From: Rosellinia necatrix
Taxonomy: Eukaryota > Ascomycota > Sordariomycetes > Xylariales > Xylariaceae
Assembly: GCA_021209875.1 (NCBI GenBank)
Contig: JAGYVD010000003.1
Span: 2,542,001-2,606,000, forward strand
Direction of reading: 5' to 3'
Length of the DNA: 64,000 nt
In this document: one piece after another, positions 33,201-45,625 of the stretch
Numbering within the stretch: the stretch's first letter is position 1
Layout of the letters: each line of letters begins with the position of its first letter
Made by a program: the position numbers and the translations under genes
Notes under the pieces: model-generated
The model's input: the letters and a program-made list of their open reading frames with translations, nothing else
The model's database searches: none
Told to the model about the DNA's origin: nothing

Positions 33201-35811
33201 GGTAGACAGGTATGTGCATAGGCAGTCTACGCTATGAATATATTTTGCCTCGGAGGCAGGCAGGTAGGTATAAGAAAGTAAGCAAGTATCTCCTTAGCGT
33301 AGAGTAGCTAGGTTCAAGTACACTAGCAGGTGGTTTCCCGGCAGTGGACGGCTCTTGGGAATATTTTTTAAGCTCTACAATATCTATGTACTCACCTTAC
33401 CTTACCAAGGTGGGTATGTAGTAGTGTAGTGTAGGTATGCATCTTTCTTACTCGCATCTAGGGAGCCAGATAATCTCTGTGATTATCTACCTAGGTACCT
33501 AGATAGAGTATGTGCTTGCCTAGGCACCTCAGGTACCACCCATCTAGATCCATCAGATGGGCAGTTGTTGCGCGGGGAGAGGGGGTCAGATTTCCTCCCC
33601 AGTAAGGCTCGAGCTTTCACAGATCACCCGATGACCCCCTGTCTGTGTGACAGGGGTACCTTGACGTCCACACCACCAGGTAGGTACGTACTTCTATGTC
33701 TTGGACTTGCAGCCTCGACCTACCCAGGTATGTTAGGCAGTGCCTAAATTTCCTAAATACACGTGTGCTGGGGTGACTTAGCCCAGTTGTTGGCTTAATT
33801 TGTCCGTTTCTATTTCCGGGCAAATATTGAGAATGCGGGCTAATTTTCGGAGCTACATCACATGCAGGCTCGGCGCTTAGGAAAACAATACATATGCAAG
33901 TATTTTGCAATGTTGGACCACCGGTGCTATTTTTGAATTTGCCCTTTTCCGTCTCCTGTGACGTGACCTAATTATGATGAGACTAGGGCTAGTCAGTCAG
34001 TGTAATGTTCCACCCCACATGTCTTGACTTCTCAACGTGTGCAGCTGTACATACCTACCTGGTAGTTTCCATCGTGCACCTTCGGCCGTTGGCTAATGTG
34101 GGAGGAGTCCAGGATTTTGGGTGGCCCAAGCATTACCTAGTTACATTCTCCGAGTTGCCTACCTGCCTCGTTCTGCTGCCTCGTGCGTATTCCGGTTCTC
34201 CCCGCATCATGATGTGCAATGTCGTTAATTACCACAAGCACGGGCTGCCGGAGCAATAACATCTACTATCACAATTGAACAAGCCCCGCATGCGGCAGCA
34301 TACTACAAGTAAACCGAGCGAGCAAACAGAACCGGGATACCATGGCAACGCCTCATAGGATGCCGGATGGGTTGCTGTCCGACGGCGGAACAAACCGTGC
34401 AACAACTGTGCAATGCAGTCGCAACGTGCGCAACAGGCGCAGTAGCAGTGCTGTAAGCCATGAACGGTAAGCTGTAAGCTGTGCACTAGTGTAATTGTCG
34501 TATCTATAGAAATGAATGAATGTTTCGTCAAAGGATTCTGGCAGTGCTGCGGCATACACAGTCCCGGGCCGGAATTATCGTTTCCACGCCTTCGTCTTTT
34601 TCGTTGTCGGTGTAGTGTACTATAACTATACTACAATGTTTGCGCAGCCATATTACTGCCCCTGCGTCTCCCTCGGAACAGCCACGCGGAGAGGAGAGGA
34701 GCCACCAACGGCTTGCATCGTTTCCGTCATTCCGGGAAACAGAGCGCTCGCATGGACACATGGGAAGGAATCCAGCGCATTGGTGATCGCCATCACCCAC
34801 TTCCGCACCCGTCTCCCGCCATGACACGATGTTATCGCCATGCCCGTGTTTCCTCAATCCTGCCTTGGTTCGTTGATGTAGAGGGTGCACAGCGCTGCAC
34901 CAGTACTGCGTGCGTAAGCTGGCAGAGTGATGGCTTAGTTCGCGAGGCAAAGCGAGCGCACTACACCACCATACCACATACAAACATAGTAGCTAACTAC
35001 TGACTAGTCGACCTTGCCTGGTGTCTCCGCAGCAACTAAGCTTTGCCGAGTCGAGTGCGGCTCACGATCCGAGAGATTAGGTGATGACAAATTTTGCAAA
35101 ACGCAGTGGCTGTATAGCCTATGGTGCTATGTTATAGCAGTAGCGCCACCATGATCATGATACGCGGCGAGCCCTACCTATTCTCCAGCCTAGGTATAGC
35201 GTATCCAGTCGGCTTAGGAAAAGAAGGTTTAGGTATGTTGTATGGCTGCGCCAATTTTCCTCTGCACTAATGTTCAGCCGTTCAGGCCAGCGTCGAGACC
35301 ACGGCCGTGAAATCCTTCCGACTTGGCTAGCACTACGGTATGATGCAAGCGATACATAGGGTTAACAAATAAACGGTCAGGGCTCAGGATACCGCAAAGA
35401 CCACGATAAACCCTCATCCCATCCACGGGAATCGTTAACCCGATCAAAAGTGTGGCTAAAAGAGTACGTCGCATATGTATGCCCATGTGACAATGGCTCC
35501 GGCTTGTTTCCGAGACCTGATTGGAGCTCAGTTAATTTCGGCCATATTACCAGATCATCAGAGATTGCTCACCGATGAACTACGCTGAGATGACGAACCA
35601 GTTACACCTCAAGAGTGACAGACTCGTGACAGAACATGTCGGCGCCGAATAATCATGTTACAGCATGAAGCGGCTTGTCGTGACTGTCATACCTCTCCTT
35701 GCTGACAAAACCAAACTGGGTACACAACGTCACGAGAAACTCGTCGCCATCCCGCAAGATGAGGAAAGGCGGTCTAACCTACCGTGTTGCGTCCAAGCAC
35801 TGCATCTCCAC

Positions 35812-35867
35812 GACACGAATGCTATGACACGAATGCTATGACACAAATACCATGACACGAATACACT
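35812..35867. repeat. 14-bp tandem array, four copies
   Basis: Units of GACACGAATGCTAT start at 35812, 35826, 35840 and 35854. The first two are identical and the last two diverged. Confidence 0.85.
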
Positions 35868-37621
35868 ATCCTTCCTACCTTTTAGTCGGTCGAGGGCTAC
35901 CGAGCCTTTTGAGCCGAGGCGAACATGCACAAAGACTCGGTGAGCTCACCTTCAATCCTCAGCTGCAGATGCCACGCCTCAGGTATGCACAATTTGGGCC
36001 ATCCAGTGGGGTAATGTTTCTGGCCACTGTCACCATGTTCGTTACACCAATTCTAGATTGTGTAGTGTAGCATATCCTACTTGCGCCACATACTATAGAC
36101 ATACTACGTAGTGTAGTGCATACGGCTGTTGACGCTAATATGCCTAGTTAGATTCCTCATGAGAGATGTCGAGGATCTAAATTTTGCAATACCCACGTCG
36201 CGCTAGCTTCTTAAAGATATGACTACATGCATACTCCCTCATTGATGTGGAGGTGCCATGCAAACACCTGTCGGTCTGGTTGATAGGCCACGGAGACTGA
36301 TCATTACTTTTGGTTTCATCCTAGCCAGCCAATCTTCGGCACTCTACGCTACAGTAGACGAGTGGGAAAAAAAAAGCCTTCCGGTTTACGCCTGATCCCC
36401 GGGGAGGGAGATGGGTTGATCATGTGTGTCGGGTTTGACCGTAAGACCAAACCAGCCCCCTTCGCTATTGGGTATCAAGCGACACCGGAGAAACTTCACC
36501 AGACCCTCGCTCGACAAGCACTAGTTAGCCCCGGATCCTTCCATCAATGAGCACTAGAGTAGACGCAAAATCGGACCGTCCCATATACCTACCTAATCGC
36601 AAAAAGATCCTTCGATCTTCGCATGACCATGGCCCTTCAGGAAAGCCCTTCAGGAAAGCGAGGGTCTCGTGCAGCCGGTACTCATCGCCTATCATGTCAT
36701 TATTGGTCACCGACATCTACGGCCAGGGGAGTCCGCGGTTCCTAAACCAGAGAGCCTTTGAGGGGGCATGTAAAGGTTTTGCCAATCTGCCATGCAAACA
36801 CGGACACAATCTAGCGACAAGTGTCACGAGTGGGTGTTTTCCAAAGGGCCTTAGTGTAATACACCATTGCAACTCAGGCATATTATTATTCGGTTCTAAG
36901 CTACGAGCTGAAGCGGTTCTATGGTCGTTCCAGAAATGAGGCAACGAGGGTGAAGACCTGGTTGGAGCATGAAGACGGGTACTTGTATGCAACCCCGATA
37001 GAGTATCGAGCGGCGTGGCGACGCTCGAATTTCCTCTTTGGGCGATGCCTTTTTGCGTGTCTACCGCCGTAGTGTTCAGAATGTGTTCTGCTCGGTCTTG
37101 GCCAGCCGGGCTGATCCACAGGATATGACCTACCGATGTATGCTCTCCCATCGTCCGGGTTGGTATTTTACCAAGAACATACTATCAGAGCCACTATCAT
37201 ACATATATACATATATACGTACATATGTACTACTATACATACTATACATACTATACATACTAGTGTATACATACGGTACGTACGTACGTACAGAGAAAGA
37301 CCAGCGGGCGTCGCTTACTCAGTTCTTCGTTATACCCCGGCCCGGAAATGCTATGTAGCCGGAAGCCAAGGCATGATACTTGATGTATGTCTGTCATGAC
37401 TAGATATTTGCTGACCGACTGCGACTGCGACTGCAACATGCGCATGCGCTTTATCGCTTACCGCCCTTACATCGGCTGGGTCGGTGGTGAATACCTTACC
37501 ATAGTAGCTAATACCTAACCTACGTACTACGTACGATAGGACATACCATCCCCAACAGGACGGCCGAACCGAGGCGTTCCAGGAACTTGCCAGAAGCTCT
37601 CTCCCTCTGTGTCTCTCCCAT

Positions 37622-37649
37622 CCCCCCTCCCCCCTCCCTCCTCCCTCCC
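37622..37649 (-). repeat. polypyrimidine tract, G-quadruplex-prone on the minus strand
   Basis: The minus strand contains five or more runs of at least three G separated by single A or GA, meeting the usual G-quadruplex pattern. It lies about 1 kb upstream of the SAM+PH gene. Confidence 0.7.
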
Positions 37650-38530
37650 AGAGGTTGGGGATCGCCACTCGGGGCATCTACAGCAGTACCGGCTGGTTCT
37701 GTTTGCTGGTTAGGATACTCACGTAGTAGTTGTTGGTGCTCACTTCTTGGGGGTTCGTGCAGGTGGTGTGGCTGGTTTCCCACTCGAAAGGGGAACATGG
37801 GCTTGACTGTGGACGGATCGGGCTTGGACGATGAGAGAAAATAGCCGTGCAAGGTTACACCCGACCCTTCCCTTGTCTTTGGCGGGCGCTTAAACAGCAG
37901 CTGCCTCTGGAGACCCGACAGACGCCTCTGGCCAATCAAGCGGGGCTGCTCCTTGGTCTGCTGCACTCGTGCGCTGCTCACTTTTCCTGTCCAACCACAG
38001 CCAGCCCTGCCGTGCTGGCCTCTCGTCGTGGTTGGTCGGCCGATGGCCGGCGGGCTCGGGACTCAGGATGGCGGTGCTCCGCAGCCCAGTGTCGGCAAAT
38101 GTTATTATTAGCGGGGGTTAGAGTTATAGGTGACCTGATGTAGGTGATTCGTGCACTGCGACGCTAGTTATCCCAGGGCCCAGCAGTGCAGTCCCAGCAT
38201 GCTCCCGGCAGAGTCCCAGCATAGTCCCAGCATCGTGCCAGCACCGCAGGGACAAATCACATCACGCCCTGCCGCCGCCATCACGCTATCCCTTCTGCCG
38301 CTGCTGCATGTGAGAACCCGCTGTGAATGCAGCCCATGTACCTCACCTATCACCTACATATACTATCCGCGGATGCCCGTAACCTCGCCTTGGCTCCTCT
38401 TTCCCGCTTTTGCAGCATCAAGTTGGCCTTCCGGGCACCCGTAGCAGGCTTTTCTTTTCCGTCAGCGTCCTGGCCTTCGCTTATACCCATATATCCGTGT
38501 CCTTGGTCCTAGAAAACAGCAGCACGCCGG

Positions 38531-38535
38531 CGACG

Positions 38536-38572
<37 letters not shown>

Positions 38573-38575
38573 TAA
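38531..38575 (+). repeat. AACAGC hexanucleotide array in a probable 5' leader
   Basis: About six AACAGC units followed by AAGAGT/ATCAGC variants lie 100-150 bp upstream of the start codon at 38679, so probably within the transcribed leader. Confidence 0.75.
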
Positions 38576-38678
38576 GAGCAAGAGTATCAGCAAGAGTATC
38601 AGCAAGAGCAGTATCAGGACTGGGGGAAGGGTGTTTTTTCTCCTTTCCTTTCCATATCTATTTCACAAAGTATTCAAA

Positions 38679-41324
38679 ATGGTACGTAGAGCACCAGTAG
38701 ACGGCCATGGTCGACGTCTTTGGACCCCGGACATAGCTAACGAGCGATCTCGGTAGAACGCCCAGATGCTCTCGATGGGCGGGCGATCGCATTACGCGAT
38801 GCAGAGGAATAGGCTTCATGACCCTTACTTCGGGTTGAAACAGGCTGAATACCGGCCAATGTCGGTCACAACCGAGATTGTAGACACGGACTGGGACGAG
38901 GACGAGGACGAAATGGTGAGCGAGATAGACGATGACGATAACGACGACGCGAACTCGCCCCGTGTGAGCTTGAATTCGGTAAGAGACATCGCAAAACCAC
39001 CGTGGTTCGCCACCCTCCTTTGCTAACGTGTGGACTAGACGGGCCAGCAAAGCGCGGCAACGCTGTCATCGTATGACGAGGCACAAACGCCTAGGTCAAG
39101 CCGAATTCGTGAGGCGTACGCTTACAATTTCGGCTCGGCCCGGCCGGTCGAGGGACCGAGAGGGCCGCACTTGTTCCGGTCGTCTACGACATCGTCCGAT
39201 CCATGCGATTACCAGGACATTCTTTCATTATCGCCGATAACACCCAAGACGGCGAAGCCGTACGATGCCGACTTTCGGCAACCCTTCCTGCCTGAGCCGT
39301 TACCTCGTTCTCGGGGCAGCCCATATCAATTCACCGACGAGAAACTCGACCCGGTCCAATTGTCGATCTGGTCGCCGGAGAAAGTAGCGCAATGGATGCT
39401 CAATGCTGGCATTGAGCCGCTGGTCGCTGAGAAGTTTGTCATGAATGATATCAATGGTGCTATTTTGATAACCCTAAAATTCGAAGATTTGAGGGAACTG
39501 GACATCCAATCGTTCGGAGTAAGGACAAAGATATGGGAGGAAATCCACGCCCTCAGAAATCCGAAGAAGATGTCGCCGAGACCCGAGACGCCGATTGAGG
39601 ACGAAGAGAGCAGGGAGGTGAGGAGAGAGAGGCGGAGGATCGATAAGGAGCAGAACGTCCGGCTGGAAAGCTCTGAAAGTTGCCAGCCTCCTAAGAGCGC
39701 AAAGCGCAGTCATAACAGGCGGTATCCAGGCCGCGAAGACATGATCTCTCCTCTCGACTCCGTCTCCATCGTCGGCATTGAACAGATGATCCCCGAGCCA
39801 CATCACTGCTCCAAGGGCGAGAACTGCAAAACGCATAGAAAGCGACAGAGGATGATCGAGGCATTCAAGCGTGATCATCCGTTTGTTGACGTAGACAAGG
39901 GTGGAATTATCTTGGTAGCCGGCGATCCAGGGAATCCAGAGACGGCACCAGCGCTCAACCGACCTTCGCCAACCGATGCCTTGCGGCCCATGTCAGATGC
40001 GGTGCCTTCGGTAGTAGCCTCATCTGACGTTCTTGGCCCCGGCATGACTCCCTTTCGGTACCTGCAAGAAGCTGCACTTCGGAATCTGCAGACACAAGAT
40101 CCTCAAGACAACGTCCGGCAGTTCTTAGATTTCCAGCATCAACAGACAGGAGTAGCCACAGGCGAGGTCCCACAAACGCCCCCGTTTGAGTTGCATCCCG
40201 GGCGGACACCACACGGTGGCCTCCGAGCTCTACCCAGACTCTCCATTCCCGTGCAGAGACCTGCAGCTCAGGGGCAGCCCCAGCAGATGAGGCCATCGAA
40301 TTTGCGAGATGAATTCATTCCCTATAGAATGGACAGAGCTGAGGCCGTATCCCCTGACCTGACGACGCCCGTTGCTCCTTATCGCTTCGGCACTCCGTTC
40401 TCGGACATGGACGTCCCCATCACGGCAGTGCCGTTGGGCCCAATAGCTCGAGACGCATCGCAGTCAGTTCCCCCAGATATGGGCTACCGGACCGCACCCA
40501 TCTCGCGGTCTCGAGCCTCGCACCGCCCTTCCCTACAGATCATGGCACCGGTCGAGGAAGACGTGTGCTCACCAACAATGCAAAACCACAACGTCGCTAC
40601 CGCCCCGCGCCGACGGCCGTCCCTCTCCCCCAGATCGTACTCTCCCACCAAGGCGGGCTCTCCGCCCAAGATTCCCTCACGTCCACAAAACCCCTTGCAA
40701 GCACCGCCGCGTTTGAACTTCCCGTGGTCGCAAGCCCAACAACTCTCGGGGGCAAGTAATGACAGCGCCGGGAAAGATACCGAGGGCGTCTCGTACCAGG
40801 GCCCAGTCAAGAAGCGCAAGACACGGATGCTGCGACATGAGTGGCACGACCAGTACGCAATCCTCAAGGGTACACGACTAGCGTTACACAAGGACGCAGA
40901 CAACCGCGACCGTACGCTCGAGTATATAGACATCGACGACTACGCGATCGCGTGCTCCTCTCTTTCCACAACTTCGAAGCTCAACGCCGCCTTCAAGGCC
41001 ATGAGCATCACGCGCGGCCATAAGAAGTCGAGCTCGACGACCTCGGACGACATAGCGGCCTTCAGCTTCCAGCTCATTCCCCAAGAGCCTGAGGGCGGCA
41101 GGCGGGGTGTCACCAGCCGATTGCGAAGAAGGGAGTCCCAGAGCATCTCCGGGCCGGTCACCGGTGGCCTCGAGGGCAGCGTCAACAGCACGGGCAAGAC
41201 GCACCACTTCGCCGTCCGCAGCCGCGACGAGCGCATCGATTGGATGCGCGAGCTCATGCTCGCCAAGGCACTTAAGCAAAAGGGTGAAGGATTTGAGGTC
41301 AGCGTCAATGGAAATATGATATAG
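38679..41324 (+). CDS. SAM and PH domain protein (polarity/signalling scaffold type)
   Basis: Exons 38679-38681, 38757-38978 and 39039-41324 give 836 residues. Exon 1 is only the ATG. Its intron (GTACGT, GCTAAC, TAG, 75 nt) joins it to AAC GCC CAG ATG. Intron 2 (60 nt; GTAAGA, CTAAC, TAG) is clean. A SAM domain lies at about 185-249 (WSPEKVAQWMLNAGIEPLVA, then LREL and GVRTKIWEEIHALR). A PH domain lies at about 655-826 (VKKRKTRMLRHEWHDQYAIL, with the final helix HHFAVRSRDERIDWMRELML) and contains a long insert. Between them are a CSKGENCKTHRKRQR-like motif (about 325) and Pro-rich disorder. The SAM-PH order recalls yeast Boi1/Boi2 and fission yeast Pob1, but no SH3 domain is present. If the 3-nt exon were wrong, the ATG at 38766 would cost only four residues. 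Confidence 0.85.
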
Positions 41325-43642
41325 GAGCACTTCTAGTTCCTCATTCCATCTCTCATCCTACATCTGCATTCTGTGGTGCAAGGTTCATCGCCATCTATAG
41401 GATTTAGAACCTTTGCATTTCTCACCCACTCTCTACTCTAGATACCCGTTTCACGGTTGATTTCTTGTTGATGTCTTTCTACCTTTCTCCCCACCCATAC
41501 CTCCCCTATTCTCTCTCTCAATTTTTAGTTGAGTTTTTACGCCTGGTTTTTTCCCTTTGTTGTGTTACGACATCCAGCTTTGATATCCCATTTGATTTTT
41601 TCGGACTTTTTTTTTTCATGCAAAGAACGCAGCGAGCCACCTATCTTGATGACCTTTTCATTTTCTTTAGTTTCCAGTCGGGCAACCGGCGATTGATGAT
41701 TGCGAGGGGATATATAAACCTGGATTGGAAAATGAAGGTCTGATGAAAAACGGGATGAATGAATGAACGAGTTTGGGGGAATATGACAAGTTGTAGCGCC
41801 ACGCTCATTTGTGTTGTTGTATACTTCACTCACTTCGGGCAGTTTAGTGTGCGCGCGCGCGTATGATCTCTTCAGCGATAATGATTAGTTTTAGCATTTG
41901 GGAATGAGAAATAAAAAGAATTGCATCAAACATCTACCATATCTCTTGAATCTGTGAGCTTCTATCTACATTACCATCTATTTTATTTGGACATGTATCG
42001 GAGCGAGTCCGCCAACTCGTTCGTACGCACCTAAAACATTATGTAACCAAACTCGGTGTGCCATGTCTGCATTGCGTTAATAGAGCATTCGACTATAACG
42101 GTATCCGCCGAGGCAGAAGAGGTAACAATAATGTTCTTCAAGAATAGCAACCGACCGACTGGCTGCCACACTACAGCTACCTAAAATGGCGTGTCCTTCG
42201 CTTTCCAGCCGTGTCCTCTCGGTTTGGGCTTGGAGCTCCGCCTGTATGCCTAACCGGCATCTAAGCGATCAAGGCAATCTCTTCCCGTAGGCACGCTCCT
42301 CGGCGCGAGACGGTAGGCGAGATTGCGGAACTATGGCCCGTCCCCTCGCTTAGATCGTAGCAACGTAGACACAAGCGGTCTCCCTCCCACTTGTCAGGCC
42401 GCCGTTGATCCGTTAACCGTTAACTTAGGCATCTATGAGTACTACCCATGGTTATTGGTATTGTGTAGGGGGGGGGGGGTTATAAAAATTTTGCCCCATT
42501 AGATCCCATGGACCAGACATCGTACCATCGTTGAGCATTACACTATCGAGTGTATAAGGCCGTATACCAGGTTTGTATGTATTCTTCATAGCTTATAAAG
42601 TGTCACCGACCTATTCGAAAATATTCTTTTCAGTCCCCTCCAGTGTTCTTGGATTTTCCGCACCACGCACCGGCCGGCCACTTATCCAACCTTCAGCCAC
42701 CGAGGGGATTGATAGGTGGCGATGCCTGACATTATGCGAGCTTCGTTAAGTACCATACATCTGATGATGAATATGACATGGGGCTGAACCAGGGGTGGCC
42801 TTCCACGCGGCAGACAACGTATCACCGCAGCAGCAAGGTAATAAATATATCATGATCGATTTTCGGTATAAGCGCTGTTGTGGGGGTCTGCTGGTGTACA
42901 TGTAGTGTAGGGCATTCTTAGCGAGGAGAAAAAAAAAAGTTGTATACGGTTGAACGTAGCCGAAGTGTAGTTCGGTCATGGTTTATCGAGGGACCAATAG
43001 TCCGAGACCGCATGACGACCGTACCAGGACAACCACATGCAGTACGACGTTGGAATATATTCCAAGTCCCTTTAGTGGCTGAAACCAGTTACGAATGCAT
43101 ACGTAATGTTCCGTTGCTTCTAGATCGATTGTGGTACTCGGCATACAGGATTGTAACCTCTCGTTCCGTCGGACCTACCCGGGAGTGACAATAGAGATTC
43201 CGCAGTGGCATGATCTATCTGCGGTAGTCGCGTAGCTAGTTGCCAATACAAAGGAGCAGCTATAGCTGGCGATGAATAAGATCGTGGGGTGGGACTGTCT
43301 TTTGACTCTGTGTTCGTCAAGAGAGGGTCATGTAACAAGGGAGGCTCCTAGCCGGGGCCACATCGTCCGAAGGTAGCAAACTCGTTGCGAATGCCTATTA
43401 AGCGATTATACTTGTCCTCTATAGGATATCTCGAATATTATCATGGACATATTCATGTTCACGGGGCGTGGTTGAAAGCGACGAAGGAAGATATGGCGAT
43501 GAGGTAGGGTATACGTATTGGTACAAATGTATAGTTTTGTATATGGCACAATGTTTAACCCCGCCTCTATCCCGGGAACAAGGCTCACTTGAGTATTTTA
43601 TACAACCGACGTAAAATCCCATCTTATTTGTATTCGGGCTCC
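41325..43642. other. 2.3 kb convergent intergenic region
   Basis: This lies between two converging stop codons. It starts with a T-rich probable 3' UTR (41470-41620), a CG dinucleotide run (about 41853-41861), 12 G residues at 42468-42479, and an AT-rich part. No gene or RNA gene is supported. Confidence 0.55.
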
Positions 43643-44693
43643 TTACTTGAACATGTCTCGTCTGCTGGCAAAGGCCAGGTTTTGCACCTTGTCCCAATCG
43701 ATCGTTTCCCACCACTGCATGATGTACTGCCCCTTGCCCGCGATGCCGTAGTCCATGAGCCAGACGTGTTCCCAGGTATTTAAACATAGAAGGGGGATGA
43801 CGTCGGTGCCGCCGGGTGCCTGGGAGTTGAAGATGCCGCCGCCGTTGCCGGCGCCCGCCTCTGTGCGGTCGAAGAAGGAACCCACGGTGCCCTTGTCGGC
43901 CGAGGACGTGTTCCAGTCGACGCTCTGACGCCGCCAGTGCGCTGCCGTGTAGGGCGAGCCGGCTAGGTATGTGGTCAGGATGCGGAGCTCCTGTGTGTTC
44001 CCGTTCTTGACCAGCCACACGAACCCGGGGCCGAACATGCCCATGCCCGTCGACAGGAACTCGCGCCGCAGGGTCTCGATGGAGCTGAAGTGCCTCTCCA
44101 GCTCCTGCTTCAGCTTGGGGGGGATCCGGTTCTCGGACGCATCCAGCATGACCTGGGGCTCGGGGGCTTCGGCGGCAGCAGCGCTCGCCGGTACGCCCCC
44201 GTCCTGCTGGGCCGCTGCCCCCGAGGCCCTCGCCTGACTTTCCCCGGCCTTCTGTTCGTACAGCGTCTGTAGATTTACGAGCTGGTTGAAGAAGAAGTGG
44301 TTGTTGTGTGCCATCGAAGCGAAGTTGAAGATGGCGGCCTTGGTTGGATCGCGCGCTGCGTCCTTGAGGATGGTCAAGGGCGTCTGGTGCTCGAAATCGG
44401 TGCCTATGCAGAACGACAAGTCAGCCCAGCGGCGCCATGGGACGGCCGCGGCAGCCGGAGCGTGGGCGTCGGCATCGCAGCTTACCGACTGTCATGTAAT
44501 TCAGCTTCTGGATGAGGAACTGCATGTACTCGGTCCAGGCGGTCGAGTAGCCGGTTGGACTCAGCAGCCCCGGCACTGCATTTTCTTGTCTGAATTGGTC
44601 GAGTATAGGCACCGTGTGTTGTGAGCGAGCAAATGGCGTTGTCCGCCTCAATAAGGCGCCGGCCCGCGGTATCCTTAATCTGGGGCGCAGCAT
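43643..44693 (-). CDS. Mitochondrial small-subunit ribosomal protein, Fe/Mn-SOD fold (Mrp1/Rsm26 type)
   Basis: Exons 44693-44486 and 44403-43643 give 322 residues. This corresponds to mS42/mS43 of the mitoribosome. The N-terminus is a basic presequence (MLRPRLRIPRAGALLRRTTP). SOD-like blocks follow: FNFASMAHNNHFFFNQL, FLSTGMGMFGPGFVWLVKNG and LLCLNTWEHVWLMDYGIAG, then YIMQWWETIDWDKV. Of the four metal ligands of true Fe/Mn-SODs, the second His (NNHFF) and the His of WEH remain, but the Asp before WEH is Asn and the first His is absent. It is therefore very unlikely to be an active dismutase. A low-complexity Ala/Gly/Gln insert (ASGAAAQQDGGVPASAAAAE) falls in a G+C-rich part. The intron (82 nt, GTAAGC to TAG) restores frame. 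Confidence 0.85.
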
Positions 44694-45625
44694 GGTGATG
44701 TGTGGTTGTTCTGTCGCTGATCCCAAGATATCATCAGAGCTCGACAGCAGCCGTGGACCCTCGAAACGGTGCCACAGGCCTTACTTTTTCCTGGCTAGCA
44801 ATTGCGATTGAGAAACGCGCGGAGCTGATTGGCTAAAGGCGTGAATGAGATGGAAAATTGGTTTCGCCGACTTGTTCACTGTAGGCCCCACTAAGTAGTG
44901 TAGTAGGTAGCACAGTGCCGCTGTAGCATACTAGCCCACCTAGGTTAGCTTCTTCGACTCCGTCTCCGGCTACCTTGACAGTAACTACCTACTGTGGATG
45001 TGGATGCCTCTTCGGGCAAGTTGTACTTAAGTGAGATGTACTACGTAAATATAAATACATACATACATACCTAGGTACTTAGGTAGGTTTGATAAGTAGG
45101 TAGGTAGTGGGTAAGTATAGGTATAACCTGGGGGGCATCGGCATGAACTGAGAATCATCTGGCAGCCGCTGGTGTTTCGTGGGGGCGCCTACCTAAATAT
45201 CTCAATATTGACATGTATATGCTCAGTGGGAAATCACTTGGGTGAGTGCAGTTATTGGTATGGCTCGGATATCACCAATATTATTGAATGGATTGCGCAG
45301 CACCAACCCCTACATAGAAACTCCCTATATACCTTCCACGTTTTTGCCCTGATATGGATCCCATAAACAACCCCAAATTTGTAATGGCTCGGGTATGTCA
45401 CATCAAATATCCTTAAACACCAAATATTTCCCACGCCGTCTCATGCAGACACTGAAGTGTGATCCTAGAGGAGAAAAAGGAAAAGGGAATCCCAGCAATC
45501 TCAGGCCATAGGTGCAGAAGTCGACTGGTCGCCCATATGTTGTCGTCGTGATCATCGTCCTCATCGTCGTCATTATACAATATATTCACCAAATTCCCTA
45601 GCCTCACCCCTGGTCCCAAACCGCC
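44694..45625. other. 0.9 kb intergenic region
   Basis: This holds the leader of the mitoribosomal gene, a dense ACCTAGGTA/GTAGGTAGG cluster with ATAC repeats (about 45050-45115), and probable 3' UTR of the next gene. I see no gene. Confidence 0.55.

Larger units (their letters stand above)
30288..38678. other. 8.4 kb divergent gene-poor interval
   Basis: Between the divergent starts of pro1 and the SAM+PH gene I find no supportable gene. The longest frames (151-153 codons at 34528-34983 and 37520-37981, 130 at 36547-36939) match nothing I know. Repeats include GA (about 30705-30722), many ACCTAGGT-type motifs (32990-33540), four 14-bp units (35812-35867), ACATAC/ACTATACAT repeats (about 37200-37265), a polypyrimidine tract (37622-37649), GTCCCAGCAT units (38191-38245) and an AACAGC array (38531-38575). 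It may combine long regulatory DNA and decayed transposon sequence. Confidence 0.5.

Noticed and set aside
36547..36939. 130-codon ATG-led frame in the pro1 upstream interval
   Set aside because: Overlapped by frames on the other strand, no known motif and no splice context. Kept only as a candidate for transcript data.
43643..44693. Active mitochondrial Mn-superoxide dismutase
   Set aside because: Two of the four metal ligands are replaced or absent, and the extra sequence fits the mitoribosomal family.
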